Shown here: one piece after another, positions 47,930 to 56,650 of the stretch
Position numbering within the stretch: position 1 is the first letter of the stretch
How the letters are laid out: every line of letters starts with the position of its first letter
From: Nocardia rosealba
GTDB taxonomy: Bacteria > Actinomycetota > Actinomycetes > Mycobacteriales > Mycobacteriaceae
Assembly: GCF_020216065.1 (NCBI RefSeq)
Contig: NZ_JAIWNA010000006.1
Span: 1-64,000 of the forward strand
Reading direction: 5' to 3'
DNA: 64,000 nucleotides
Notes under the pieces: generated by a model
What the model was told of the DNA's origin: nothing
What the model saw: only the letters and a program-made list of their open reading frames with translations
The model's database searches: none
Program-made: the position numbers and the translations under genes

Positions 47930-48052
47930 TCAGGCGCCCGAACCGCTGGTCAGCAGGCGTATCAGACCCGTCATCGCCCACAGCATTGTCGTAACCGGCC
48001 ACGTCGGCCATTCTTCCGCGATACCGAACACCCGAAACCCCTTGTTACTCAT
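47930..48052 (-). CDS. Possible 40-residue small protein ending in SGSGA
   Basis: MSNKGFRVFGIAEEWPTWP, then a hydrophobic helix ending LIRLLTSGSGA. A weak GGTGA ribosome site precedes the ATG. The C-terminal LL-x-SGS matches the neighbouring peptide and secreted proteins, the main reason for believing it. It lies between the repeat protein and the AraC gene on the same strand. Confidence 0.4.
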   Translation of the reverse strand: MSNKGFRVFGIAEEWPTWPVTTMLWAMTGLIRLLTSGSGA

Positions 48053-48082
48053 CAATTCACCGTAAAGTCGACAGCTTAGTGA

Positions 48083-49063
48083 TCACCCGATGCGGAACCG
48101 ATTCCGGTACTCCGCAGGGGTGGTGTCGAGCCTTCGACGGAAAGCGCGCGCCAACGTATCGACGGTATTGAATCCACAGGTGGCCGCGATGCGCTGCAGC
48201 GTTTCGTCGCTCGTCTCGAGCCGTTGCCGCGCGACCTCCACTCGCGCCGCCTCGATATAGGCGGCAGGCGTCATCCCGAGCTCGGTCCGGAAAATCCGCG
48301 TGAGCTGGCGTTCACTCACATGCGCTTGTTCGGCCAGCTCGGTCACCGTGAGTGGTCGCGCGATATTGCCCGCGATGTAGTGCCGCAGCTCGTCGATGCG
48401 GCGGGTGGTGGAGACCGGCTCGAGCGAAACACTGAACTGACTCTGCCCGCTCGGCCGCTTCAGGAACATCACCAGCTGGCGGGCGACGCGCAGCGCGAGT
48501 TCCTCACCGAAATCGTCGGCGACCAGGGCCAGCGTGAGGTCAAGACAGGCGGTGAGCCCCGCACCGGTCCACACATTGTCGTCGCGGATATAGATCGGAT
48601 CTGCGTCTACCCGTACCGCCGGATGCTCGGCGGCGAGTTGGTGCGCGGTCGACCAGTGCGTGGTGGCACGCTTACCGTCGAGCAACCCCGCCGCCGCGAG
48701 CACATGCGCCCCCACACACACCGAAGCCACCCGGCGGGCACCGGCTGCCATCATCGAAACCGCCTCGACCACAACGGGTTCCACCACTGCGCGGACTTGT
48801 CGCCGCTCATCGGTCTCGACCGCGCCCGGCACGACGATCGTGTCGATCCGCCGCCCGGTCAACCCGTCGAACGTCACGTCGGGCAGCACCCGGACACCCG
48901 CCGAGGTCGTGACGGGATCCAGCGTCTCGGCGGCCAGCACCACTTCGTAGCCGGTCGGCTCGTCCATCTCCCGCTGCAACAGCGAGAACACCTCGGGCGG
49001 CCCCGTCACGTCCAGCAGGTCGACCCCCTCGAACAGCACCACCACAATGAGTCGTCCCACCAT
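48083..49063 (-). CDS. AraC-family regulator of GlxA/FtrA type
   Basis: 326 residues. The N-terminal DJ-1/PfpI-like domain (LIVVVLFEGVDLLDVTGPPEVFSL, ASVCVGAHVLAAAG with the nucleophile-elbow Cys) and a C-terminal double-HTH AraC domain (LTVTELAEQAHVSERQLTRIFR and LQRIAATCGFNTVDTLARAFRR). GlxA-type regulators sense small molecules and often sit next to an isochorismatase or amidase gene, exactly as here: the isochorismatase at 49140 diverges from it. Confidence 0.88.
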   Translation of the reverse strand: MVGRLIVVVLFEGVDLLDVTGPPEVFSLLQREMDEPTGYEVVLAAETLDPVTTSAGVRVLPDVTFDGLTGRRIDTIVVPGAVETDERRQVRAVVEPVVVEAVSMMAAGARRVASVCVGAHVLAAAGLLDGKRATTHWSTAHQLAAEHPAVRVDADPIYIRDDNVWTGAGLTACLDLTLALVADDFGEELALRVARQLVMFLKRPSGQSQFSVSLEPVSTTRRIDELRHYIAGNIARPLTVTELAEQAHVSERQLTRIFRTELGMTPAAYIEAARVEVARQRLETSDETLQRIAATCGFNTVDTLARAFRRRLDTTPAEYRNRFRIG

Positions 49064-49139
49064 CCACCTCCTGCCGATGTCCGAATCTGCAGGTTACATG
49101 ACATTGCAGACATCTCCGCGCGGCCATAGCGTGGAACCC

Positions 49140-49724
49140 ATGACCTCCACAACCCTGCGCCAGCTCAGCGGCCTCGACGAAACCCCCGCCGCCCTCGCCA
49201 CCTCGACCCTGATCCTGGTCGACTACCAGAACACCTACACCCGCGGTGTCATGGAACTGACCGGCTGGGAGCAGGCGATCGACGCTGCCGCCGACCTGCT
49301 CGACCAGGCCCGGCAAGCAGGCGCCACCGTCATCCACGTGATGCACAACAGTGGCGAGGGCAGCCCCTACGACATCACCACAGATATCGGTCAGATCCAC
49401 CCCAAGCTCGCCCCCACCGCCGACGAAGCCGTCGTGGTGAAGTCCTTCCCCAACTCCTTCGTCGACACCGAACTCGGCGACCTGGTCGACGCCGCGGGCA
49501 ACGAATCCGTCGTCATCGCCGGCTTCATGACCCACATGTGCGTCACCTTCACCGCCGAAGGCGCCTTCCTCCGCGGCAACAAACCCACCGTCGTAGCCAA
49601 CGCCTGCGCCACCCGCCCCCTCGCCGAAGTCACCGCCCCCCAACTCCACGCCGCCGCCCTCGCCACCATCGGTGATATCTACGGAGTGGTAGTCCCCACC
49701 CCGTCCGACCTCACCACCGCATAA
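49140..49724 (+). CDS. Isochorismatase-family hydrolase
   Basis: 194 residues with the complete triad: Asp in LILVDYQNTY, Lys in VVVKSFPNSF and Cys in GFMTHMCVTFTAEGAF. It would hydrolyse a small amide or ester such as nicotinamide, a carbamoyl compound or isochorismate. The start was taken at the ATG after GTGGAACCC; longer frames run into the AraC promoter. Divergent from the GlxA-type regulator, its likely controller. Compare the altered-site homologue at 17484. Confidence 0.87.
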   Translation: MTSTTLRQLSGLDETPAALATSTLILVDYQNTYTRGVMELTGWEQAIDAAADLLDQARQAGATVIHVMHNSGEGSPYDITTDIGQIHPKLAPTADEAVVVKSFPNSFVDTELGDLVDAAGNESVVIAGFMTHMCVTFTAEGAFLRGNKPTVVANACATRPLAEVTAPQLHAAALATIGDIYGVVVPTPSDLTTA

Positions 49725-49748
49725 CCCGCCAGATCGCACGAAGCGAGG

Positions 49749-50333
49749 TCATGCACTGACCGGATAGCGTGCCTGGAATGCGAGTCTCCGGTCGGCGCCG
49801 GCGGCGATCCGGTCGAGTTCGTCATCGAGTGCCATGAATACCTGCCAAGATTCCTGGCCCTCAGCGACGGCCAGGTGCCGCACCACCAACTCCTCGAGTT
49901 CAGGAACGCGTTTCGCCTTCCACACCTTGTCCGCCAGGCTGACGAGCAGGTCCTCCATCCGCACCTCGGGCGCGGTCCACGAGCCGTGGGTCCACGCGAA
50001 GCGCGCCGATTCCTCGGCAAAGCCTTGCGCCACAAGCAGTTCATACCCCGCCTGCTCGTGGGCCGAGCCCGGCCCGGATAATTCGTCCGGATGAAGAATC
50101 TTGCCGATGTCATGTGTTGCCGCGCCGAACAACACAGCATCGCGGTCGAACAACAAGCCTCGGTAGTGGCTGTCGACCCAGTCGACCAGCTCACACGCCA
50201 CCTCGTGCACTGCGCGGAGGTGAGCGGCCAGACGAGGTGGAGCCGCGAGGTTTCGAAGGAGATCCTCTACTCGCGTGGGCAGCGTCCTGAGCCCTGGGTC
50301 AGTCAGAGCATGTTGCAGAAGAATGCGGCTCAA
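49749..50333 (-). CDS. HD-domain phosphohydrolase
   Basis: 194 residues. The metal-binding HD pair appears as ATHDIGKILHPDE, with further ligands HEQAGYELL and ADKVWKAK. HD proteins hydrolyse nucleotides or phosphorylated second messengers; the substrate is not predictable. Convergent with the isochorismatase gene (24 bp between stops). The start could be a few codons upstream. Confidence 0.82.
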   Translation of the reverse strand: MSRILLQHALTDPGLRTLPTRVEDLLRNLAAPPRLAAHLRAVHEVACELVDWVDSHYRGLLFDRDAVLFGAATHDIGKILHPDELSGPGSAHEQAGYELLVAQGFAEESARFAWTHGSWTAPEVRMEDLLVSLADKVWKAKRVPELEELVVRHLAVAEGQESWQVFMALDDELDRIAAGADRRLAFQARYPVSA

Positions 50334-50441
50334 CGGCGACCTTTTCGAGCGTGATGCCGAGGTTGACCGATATCGATCAGCGCGTAACCAGGCAAAGGGT
50401 GAATTCGTCTGTGCGGCGGGCGTCCGCCGGGTGAGCGGGTT

Positions 50442-51005
50442 CTAGTTCAGCGGGGCATCGCGCCACCAGTTCATGACCTCGCCCGGTGTGCCGTATCCGT
50501 CGGTGAACATGAGGAAGGTTGCGCGTTGGGCGTCGCCCGAGAAGGTGGTGATGATCTTGTTTCCGTTATCGGTGTACTGATGGTTCGTGTACTCGCGGCC
50601 GTGATTGACGTCTGTTGTCATCGATGACGGCGGTAGGCCGGCGACCACCGACTGAACGTCGACGGAGGAGTGGTAGGCGTAGATCCGATAGAAGGGGTCG
50701 TTGCCATCCCCTCCGTCATAACACCGCCACTGCCACGCCCAGTTCCCGAATTCCGGGTCACCCGCATTGGCGCTGGGAACGTATCCGCGATCGGTCTGCC
50801 AGCAAGTCGCACCCCGGTACCCGATTTCACTTTCCGCACTCCGCGGAACCAACCGCGGAAACGCAGCGCTGATCGATTCGGCGGTCGGTGTGACGGCCTC
50901 CGACGAACCGCTGGGCAGGCCGGGAACCGCCGAAGCCTGAGCACCCAACAACGTCAACGCGAGCCCCACCGCGACAGCAGACCCAAATGCCCTCATCTTG
51001 TACAC
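50442..51005 (-). CDS. Secreted protein of unknown function
   Basis: 187 residues. Signal peptide with cleavage near ASAVPG; the mature part starts GLPSGSSEAV, then a Trp/Tyr-rich, probably beta-sandwich domain with two Cys (ATCWQTD, WRCYDGG), likely a disulfide. GGAGG lies 7 bases before the GTG start; an ATG three codons later is an alternative. No family recognised. Alone between the HD gene and the next small gene. Confidence 0.75.
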   Translation of the reverse strand: MYKMRAFGSAVAVGLALTLLGAQASAVPGLPSGSSEAVTPTAESISAAFPRLVPRSAESEIGYRGATCWQTDRGYVPSANAGDPEFGNWAWQWRCYDGGDGNDPFYRIYAYHSSVDVQSVVAGLPPSSMTTDVNHGREYTNHQYTDNGNKIITTFSGDAQRATFLMFTDGYGTPGEVMNWWRDAPLN

Positions 51006-51109
51006 AGCTGATCCTCCGAATGATTAATGATCCGAGCACGCCCCCGCAATATCCGACGAGAGGTGGTCTGAACGCGCGCGGCAAACACGGTGCGGACACC
51101 AGAGTTTCC

Positions 51110-51526
51110 CTACGAGCTGCCGGACTGACCGAAGAAGCGCCGGAAACGCACTGCCGACGAAGACCGTGCTCGGTGAGGGTTGTCGACGGCGGCCGTTGAA
51201 TTCCTGGATTCGGAGGCGCCGTATGCGAAGCGGGACTCCATGTTCCACTGGCCGTTCGGCAACTTCGAGTAGCGGTACCAGAGATCTTCGAGGTTGGTCT
51301 GGTGCTCAGCGTGCAGGTCTACTATTCGGCCCGCGAGTGTCAGGGTGTCGTCGGAGGGGACGATGAATGGTTGACAGGTCGACTGCAGGGAGACGCGGAA
51401 TTCGCCTCGCCCTGATGTGCTGATGTGTAGTTCGGCGACAAGGTCCTCTTCCGTCATCTCGGCCAGGACCGAGCCGCCGAGTTCTGTGTCGAGCGTCCCG
51501 TGGCGGTCGAGTGGCATTCCTGGCAT
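51110..51526 (-). CDS. Protein of unknown function
   Basis: 138 residues from MPGMPLDRHGTLDTELGGS; AGGAG lies 7 bases before the ATG, which decided the start. No signal peptide, helix or known domain; strands and a Trp-rich stretch (LEDLWYRYSKLPNGQWNME) suggest a small alpha/beta protein, and the C-terminus is Arg/Ser-rich and probably disordered. It sits among secreted-protein genes but appears cytoplasmic. Confidence 0.55.
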   Translation of the reverse strand: MPGMPLDRHGTLDTELGGSVLAEMTEEDLVAELHISTSGRGEFRVSLQSTCQPFIVPSDDTLTLAGRIVDLHAEHQTNLEDLWYRYSKLPNGQWNMESRFAYGASESRNSTAAVDNPHRARSSSAVRFRRFFGQSGSS

Positions 51527-51589
51527 CGAGCATCTCCTGCGGGATCGAGTGGTTCGGCTGACGCAGCGGCCGATGCTGTGCCGGTATGG

Positions 51590-51618
51590 CAAATGCCCCG
51601 TCGGGGACGGGGCATTTG
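51590..51618. terminator. Terminator of the 117-bp-repeat protein gene
   Basis: A perfect 13-bp stem (51590-51602 with 51606-51618, loop GGG) lies 20 bases beyond the stop at 51638 on the minus strand. On the plus strand TTTTC follows. Confidence 0.75.
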
Positions 51619-51637
51619 TTTTCTACGTGCTGATGAA

Positions 51638-52066
51638 TCAGGGGGTGGTGGTGTCCGGGTCGGTCGGCTCTTCGGCACCGGCCGAGCCCGAGGACAGGGC
51701 CTCGAGGATGGTGGCCAGGCTGTCAGCAGAACCGGTGTCCGGAGTCTCCGCCGGCTCCTCGGCGATGTCGGCCGGATCGGTCGGCTCTTCCGCGCCGGCC
51801 GAACCCGAGGACAGGGCCTCGAGGATGGTGGCCAGGCTGTCAGCCGAACCGGTGTCCGGAGTCTCCGCCGGCTCCTCGGCGATGTCGGCCGGATCGGTCG
51901 GGTCCTCCGCAGCAGCCGAACCGCTCGACAGGGCCTCGACGATGGCGGCCAGGCTTTCGGAGGAGCCGGTTGCGGGCTCTTCGGCGGCGGAGGCCACGCC
52001 GGTGCCGAACATGGCGATACCGGCCGCGAGGGCGATGCCGAAACCGAGCGTGCGGATCTTCTTCAT
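51638..52066 (-). CDS. Secreted protein built of 39-residue tandem repeats
   Basis: 142 residues. Signal peptide MKKIRTLGFGIALAAGIAMF, cleavage near ASAAEEP. The rest is one degenerate and two nearly identical 39-residue units: helix TGSADSLATILEALSSGSAG, then acidic linker (EEPTDPADIAEEPAETPD). No Cys, no enzymatic motif. AGGGG precedes the ATG. Its signal peptide and EEPATGS linker resemble those of the 47474 protein, so the two are paralogues. The repeat number probably varies between strains. Confidence 0.82.
   Translation of the reverse strand: MKKIRTLGFGIALAAGIAMFGTGVASAAEEPATGSSESLAAIVEALSSGSAAAEDPTDPADIAEEPAETPDTGSADSLATILEALSSGSAGAEEPTDPADIAEEPAETPDTGSADSLATILEALSSGSAGAEEPTDPDTTTP
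51660..52010 (-). repeat. 117-bp in-frame tandem repeat (two near-identical copies, one diverged)
   Basis: Units at 51660-51776 and 51777-51893 differ at only a few bases; the third, 51894-52010, is diverged. 117 bp is 39 codons, so copies can be gained or lost without a frameshift. The near-identity at the DNA level, including silent positions, implies recent duplication or conversion. Confidence 0.85.
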
Positions 52067-52533
52067 GAAGTGGAACCCCTTGGTATTAAGCATGATTGCC
52101 GACTGCGTTGCCGACTGGAAAGTTTCTAACACGGGGGGCGGACAGTTCCGCAGACACTTGTTTTCGGGGCACTTGCCAGGGCAATGCTGAACATTTGCCG
52201 TCAAGGAAGAGGTGACCGGAGAGCGGTGCGAGGGTTTCAGAACGATCGTTCGGAATCCAGAACTCGATGCCAGCTGGAAAAGTTGAACACTGCAGTACAA
52301 GCGGTCGGTTGCGGCTCCGAGGCGGATTCGGCCCGAAGCACCACGCGCTCGCGATCTTTCGTCACGGCGCCGAACTCATCTTGTTACCCAGCTAATACCT
52401 GGCGTACACCATGATTGATGTCACACGCAGGACCGGTAACAGAACGATCAGCCAGAACGATTGTCGCGCAACCGGTTTGATTGACACTGTATAGCTACTG
52501 GTTGCCCGTCATATAACCACGTGCGCAACGGAA
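52067..52533. other. Intergenic region upstream of the repeat-protein gene
   Basis: About 470 bp, less GC-rich than the surroundings. No convincing coding frame or RNA gene; a loose GCAACC/GGTTGC dyad (about 52468-52505) and TTGACA/TATAG-like hexamers occur but not in a usable spacing. It should contain the promoter of the 51638 gene. Confidence 0.4.
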
Positions 52534-52567
52534 AAGGCCGCATATCCCGAATGGGATACGCGGCCTT
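52534..52567 (-). terminator. Terminator of the fabG4-htdX unit
   Basis: A stem of 8 and 6 bp with one mismatch (52534-52548 with 52553-52567, loop GAAT), followed on the minus strand by TTTTCC, 16 bases past the htdX stop. Confidence 0.8.
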
Positions 52568-52582
52568 CCGGCAATGAAGAAC

Positions 52583-53452
52583 TCAGCGCACGGTGGCGGT
52601 GAGGTGGGGGAAACCCTTCTTGGGGTGCAGCATCGACAAGTCCCAGCCGGTTCCGGCCTTCTCGGCGTAGATGTTCACCGAGGAGGGCAGGAGAATCGGC
52701 TTACCGAATTTGACCGTGTACGTGGCCTTTTCGGGGACCCGGCCCTCGATGGTGCCGAGGATGGTGGCCGCCGACCACATGCCGTGGGCGATGGTGGTGG
52801 GGAAACCCATTGCCTTGGCGCCGATTCCGGAGACGTGGATCGGGTTGCGGTCGCCCGAAGCGGCGGCGTAGCGGTTGATGATCTTCTGATCGACACGCTG
52901 CACGCGCAGCGGCGGCGGGGGTACCTCCTCCGGCGGGGGTGCGGACTTCGGACCGCCGGACAGCGAGGTGCGCTGCTGGTGCAGCATGGTCGCCACCTGA
53001 CGCCACACCAGTTCCCGGCCGACGCGGATCTCCGTAACCGCGTCTACCAGCAGGCCTTTCGGGTGCTCGCGCAGGTTCTCGGTGTGCACGGTGAAGTCCA
53101 ACGGCTCGGCCGCCGAGATCTCCCGGGTGCGTTCGATGACGTTCGAGAAGTGCACAGAACCCACTGCGGTGAACGGGAAGTCCCGTGCCACGAGCAGTTC
53201 CATCATCAGCGGAAACGCCAGGACGAACGGGTAGGTGAGCGGCAGGGTGTCGCCGAAGCGCAGGCCGGTGGCGTGGCAGTAGGCGGCGAGGTGGTCGGGG
53301 TCCACCCGCACACCCTCGATGGTGACCCGGCGGTCGGGCAGTGTGGGCTTGCGGCCCGAGAGCGGCGCGGGCAGCGGGACGGCGCCGAGGGCCGCCTTCG
53401 CGTACAGCGCGCCGTTGCTCGGGATCTCGGTGAGCGTGATGGTCTGGGTCAT
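52583..53452 (-). CDS. htdX: (R)-hydroxyacyl-CoA/ACP dehydratase HtdX (MaoC-like, double hot-dog)
   Basis: 289 residues. Two hot-dog halves; the second carries the hydratase-2 motif YAAASGDRNPIHVSGIGAKAMGFPTTIAHG, where Asp and His dehydrate or hydrate the acyl chain. The first half lacks the catalytic pair, as in the family. It follows fabG4 (TGATG overlap), the order of Rv0242c-Rv0241c. In lipid metabolism it handles (R)-3-hydroxyacyl-CoA or ACP intermediates. Confidence 0.9.
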   Translation of the reverse strand: MTQTITLTEIPSNGALYAKAALGAVPLPAPLSGRKPTLPDRRVTIEGVRVDPDHLAAYCHATGLRFGDTLPLTYPFVLAFPLMMELLVARDFPFTAVGSVHFSNVIERTREISAAEPLDFTVHTENLREHPKGLLVDAVTEIRVGRELVWRQVATMLHQQRTSLSGGPKSAPPPEEVPPPPLRVQRVDQKIINRYAAASGDRNPIHVSGIGAKAMGFPTTIAHGMWSAATILGTIEGRVPEKATYTVKFGKPILLPSSVNIYAEKAGTGWDLSMLHPKKGFPHLTATVR

Positions 53453-54807
53453 CAGGCGCCGATCAGGCTCTGCCCGCAGACGCGAACCACGTTGCCGCTC
53501 ACCGCGTTCGACGCCGGGCTGGCGAAGAAGGCGATGGTCTCGGCGACGTCGACGGTCTGGCCGCCCTGCAGCAGCGAGCTCATCAGGCGGCCCGCCTCGC
53601 GGGTGCCGACGGGGATGGCGGCGGTCATGGCGGTTTCGATGAAGCCGGGGGCCACCGCGTTGATGGTGATGCCCTTCTCCGACAGCAGCGGCGCCTCGGC
53701 GTCGACCATGCCGATGACGCCCGCCTTGGACGCACCGTAGTTGGTCTGGCCGCGGTTGCCCGCGATGCCCGCGATGGAGGACACGTCGATCACGCGGCCA
53801 CCCTCCTTGAGCACACCCTTGGCGACGAGGCCGGAGGTGATGCGGTGCGGGGCGGCGAGATTGACGTTGATGACCGAGCTCCAGCGACCCTCGTCCATAT
53901 TGGCGAGCAGCTTGTCGCGGGTGATGCCGGCGTTGTGGACGACGATGTCGATGCCGCCGAAACGCTCGGTGGCGAACTCGGCGAGGCGCTCGGCGGCGTC
54001 GGGCGCGGTGACGTCGAGCGCCAGGGCGGTGGCACCCACCTTGTTGGCGGTCTCCGACAGCGCCTCACCGGCGGCGGGGATGTCGGCGACGATCACGGTG
54101 GCACCGTCACGGGCGAACACCTCGGCGATGGTTGCGCCGATACCGCGCGCGGCACCGGTGACCACGGCGACCTTGCCCGCGAGGGGCTTGTCCCAGCTGG
54201 CGGGGGCCACGGAATCGGCCTTGCCGACGCGGATGACCTGACCGTCGACGAACGCCGACTTGGCCGAGAGCAGGAAGCGCAGGGTCGACTCGACACCCGT
54301 GGCCGAGGAGCCGGCTTCGGGGTGCACGTAGACGAGCTGGGCGGTGGCGCCGCGCAGCAGTTCCTTGGCCACGGACCGGGTGAAGCCCTCGAGCGCGCGC
54401 TGGGCGATCTGCTCGTCGACCGAGCCGACCAGCTCCGGCGTGCTGCCGAGCACCACGACGCGGCCCGACGGGGCGAGGCTGCGCATGGCGGGCTGGAAGA
54501 ACTCGAACAGCTGCGACAGCTTCTCGATGGAGTCGATGCCGGTGGCATCGAAGACCAGCGCGCCGTACTTGGTTCCGGACTCGAGCGAGTCGGCGATGGT
54601 GTAATCGGTGAGCAGGGCACGGATCGGCTCGGCGAGGCGACCCTTGCCGCCGAGCAGCACCGGGCCCGGAAGCGCGGGCTCGCCTGCCTTGTAGCGGCGC
54701 AGCTCCGCGGGCTGGGGCAGGCCCAGCTTGCTCGCGAGGAACGCGCCGGGGGCGGAGTGGATGAAGGATCCGTAGAGGTTGGGTGCGCCCTTGCTCTTGG
54801 CTGCCAC
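53452..54807 (-). CDS. fabG4: 3-oxoacyl-[ACP/CoA] reductase FabG4
   Basis: 451 residues (454 for Rv0242c): an N-terminal flavodoxin-like non-catalytic domain (about 1-210), then an SDR with VTGAARGIGATIAEV, NAGITRDKLLANM, VSSIAG and NYGASKAG (Ser-Tyr-Lys). It reduces 3-oxoacyl-CoA/ACP with NADH/NADPH. The GTG start is preceded by AGGTAGGA. It diverges from fadA2 across a 101-bp region with the 9-bp-armed palindrome at 54848-54867, so the two units should be coregulated. Confidence 0.92.
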   Translation of the reverse strand: MAAKSKGAPNLYGSFIHSAPGAFLASKLGLPQPAELRRYKAGEPALPGPVLLGGKGRLAEPIRALLTDYTIADSLESGTKYGALVFDATGIDSIEKLSQLFEFFQPAMRSLAPSGRVVVLGSTPELVGSVDEQIAQRALEGFTRSVAKELLRGATAQLVYVHPEAGSSATGVESTLRFLLSAKSAFVDGQVIRVGKADSVAPASWDKPLAGKVAVVTGAARGIGATIAEVFARDGATVIVADIPAAGEALSETANKVGATALALDVTAPDAAERLAEFATERFGGIDIVVHNAGITRDKLLANMDEGRWSSVINVNLAAPHRITSGLVAKGVLKEGGRVIDVSSIAGIAGNRGQTNYGASKAGVIGMVDAEAPLLSEKGITINAVAPGFIETAMTAAIPVGTREAGRLMSSLLQGGQTVDVAETIAFFASPASNAVSGNVVRVCGQSLIGA

Positions 54808-54847
54808 TGTTCCTACCTTCACATTCGCGGGTACGGTGTCGACAACG

Positions 54848-54867
54848 AACTTACTCCAGAGTAAGTT
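54848..54867. promoter_or_regulatory. Palindromic TTAC-N6-GTAA operator between fabG4 and fadA2
   Basis: AACTTACTC-N2-GAGTAAGTT: nine-bp arms, the best of the TTAC-N6-GTAA sites in the window, exactly between the divergent fabG4 and fadA2 starts. Matching sites precede etfD, fadE5 and tetR. Confidence 0.7.
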
Positions 54868-54908
54868 GGATGACAACCGATCACCCGACGAGACCATGGA
54901 GAACTCGA

Positions 54909-56240
54909 GTGACAAGCAAAGCCCGCTCGACGGCGGCCAAGGCAAGTACCGCCAAAACCGCGAAGACGCAGCGCCCGGTCGCGATCGTTGGCGGTAACCG
55001 AATTCCGTTCGCGCGCTCCGACAAGGCCTACGCGCACGCGTCCAACCAGGACATGTTCACCGCCACCCTCGACGGGCTGGTCAGCCGCTTCGGCCTGCAG
55101 GGCGAACGCCTCGGCATGGTCGTCGGCGGTGCCGTGCTCAAGCGCGTGGGCGAGCACAGCCTGATCCGTGAGAGCGTGCTCGGCTCCAAGCTCTCGCCCT
55201 ACACCCCCGCACACGACCTGCAGCTCGCCTGTGGCACCGGCCTACAGGCCGTGGCGACCGTCGGCGACGCGATCGCGATGGGCCGCATCGAAGCGGGCAT
55301 CGGCGGCGGTACCGACACCACCTCCGACGCGCCGATCGGCGTGAGCGAGGACATGCGCGAGTGGATGCTCGATGCCAACCGCGCCAAGACCAACAAGGAC
55401 CGGCTCAAGCTGGTCGGGCAGCTGCGCCCCTCGATGCTGGGCATCGAGATCCCGCGCAACGCCGAGCCACGCACCGGGCTGTCGATGGGTGAGCACGCCG
55501 CCATCACCGCCAAGGAATTCGGTGTCTCCCGCGAGGCGCAGGACGAGCTGGCCTACCTCTCGCACAAGAACATGGCCGCCGCCTACGACCGTGGCTTCTT
55601 CGACGACCTCATCACGCCGTTCCTCGGCCTGACCCGCGACGACAACCTGCGTCCCGGTTCGACCGTCGAGAAGCTGGCCACGCTGAAGCCGGTGTTCGGC
55701 ACCAAGCTGGGCGACGCCACCATGACCGCGGGCAACTCCACGCCGCTCACCGACGGCGCGTCGGCGGTGCTGCTGTCCAGTGACGAGTGGGCCGCCGAGC
55801 GCAAGCTGCCGGTGCTCGCGCACCTGGTGGACTCCGAGGTGGCCTCGGTGGACTACATCCACGGCCCCGACGGCCTGCTGATGGCGCCCACCTACGCGGT
55901 GCCGCGTCTGCTGGCCCGCAACGGCCTTACCCTGCAGGACTTCGACTACTACGAGATCCACGAGGCCTTCGCCTCGGTGGTGCTGTGCACGCTCGCCGCG
56001 TGGGAGTCCGACGCCTACTGCAAGGAGCGCCTGGGTCTCGACGGCGCGCTCGGCTCGATCGACCGCAGCAAGCTCAACGTGAACGGTTCCTCGCTCGCCG
56101 CGGGCCACCCGTTCGCCGCGACCGGCGGCCGCATCGTCGCCTCGACGGCGAAGATGCTGGCGGAGAAGGGTTCCGGTCGCGCGCTGGTCTCCATCTGCGC
56201 TGCGGGCGGCCAGGGCGTCGTCGCGATCATCGAGCGGTAG
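54909..56240 (+). CDS. fadA2: Acetyl-CoA acyltransferase (thiolase) FadA2
   Basis: 443 residues (440 for Rv0243). Nucleophile Cys108 in QLACGTGLQAV, histidine in NGSSLAAGHPFAATGGR and the second Cys in SICAAGGQG are present. It cleaves 3-oxoacyl-CoA with CoA in beta-oxidation, the step after FadE5 and hydratase/dehydrogenase. GGAG lies 7 bases before the GTG start; the preceding in-frame part overlaps the operator. A strong terminator follows. Confidence 0.92.
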   Translation: MTSKARSTAAKASTAKTAKTQRPVAIVGGNRIPFARSDKAYAHASNQDMFTATLDGLVSRFGLQGERLGMVVGGAVLKRVGEHSLIRESVLGSKLSPYTPAHDLQLACGTGLQAVATVGDAIAMGRIEAGIGGGTDTTSDAPIGVSEDMREWMLDANRAKTNKDRLKLVGQLRPSMLGIEIPRNAEPRTGLSMGEHAAITAKEFGVSREAQDELAYLSHKNMAAAYDRGFFDDLITPFLGLTRDDNLRPGSTVEKLATLKPVFGTKLGDATMTAGNSTPLTDGASAVLLSSDEWAAERKLPVLAHLVDSEVASVDYIHGPDGLLMAPTYAVPRLLARNGLTLQDFDYYEIHEAFASVVLCTLAAWESDAYCKERLGLDGALGSIDRSKLNVNGSSLAAGHPFAATGGRIVASTAKMLAEKGSGRALVSICAAGGQGVVAIIER

Positions 56241-56251
56241 TCATACGCTGA

Positions 56252-56297
56252 AACAGCTGCGGCGGCACCCGGAATCCGGGGCCGCCGCAGTTGTTTT
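56252..56297. terminator. Bidirectional terminator of fadA2
   Basis: A 15-bp stem with one G-T pair (56252-56266 with 56281-56295) followed by TTTTC on the plus strand; also closes the minus-strand 56308 gene. Confidence 0.8.
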
Positions 56298-56307
56298 CGG
56301 GCCTTTG

Positions 56308-56538
56308 TCAGCGGCACATCGGGTTCGGGTGCGGCTCGGCAGCGCCCCAGGGACCGCAGATGATGAGCTTCATGATGCCGAGGGGGAAGTCGATGAGGGC
56401 GGAACCGGTGCCCGCGGAGCCGGACTCGGCGATGACCGCAGGCTGCGCGGGGGCGGCGAGGGCCGGGGAGGTGGCGCCCGCGGCGATGCCCGCGACGGCA
56501 GCGGTGGTGACGAGGACTCGGATCATTCGACGGTGCAT
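56308..56538 (-). CDS. Small secreted protein with SGSAGTGS motif
   Basis: 76 residues. Signal peptide with cleavage near ALAAPA; the mature part contains AESGSAGTGSALIDFPLG and two cysteines (IICGPWG and PMCR, one at the very end). Belongs in style to the small secreted GS-rich proteins at 47474-52066. GAGAGG precedes the ATG; a second ATG (MIRVLV) is an alternative start. Function unknown. Confidence 0.7.
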   Translation of the reverse strand: MHRRMIRVLVTTAAVAGIAAGATSPALAAPAQPAVIAESGSAGTGSALIDFPLGIMKLIICGPWGAAEPHPNPMCR

Positions 56539-56650
56539 GGGGGAACCTCTCGGGTAACTGAGCAGAGCTAACTGTCACATCGGGGGTTTCAGCGAGAGCG
56601 TTTCCGAAACTTGTGGGGGCTTGACTCGCCGAAACTTATTGTGTAACGGA

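Noticed and set aside
52468..52505. Third StrR-like site (GCAACC ... GGTTGC)
   Set aside because: Arms of only six bases separated by over 20; lacks the TGTSCAACYG half-site and is far from the cluster.
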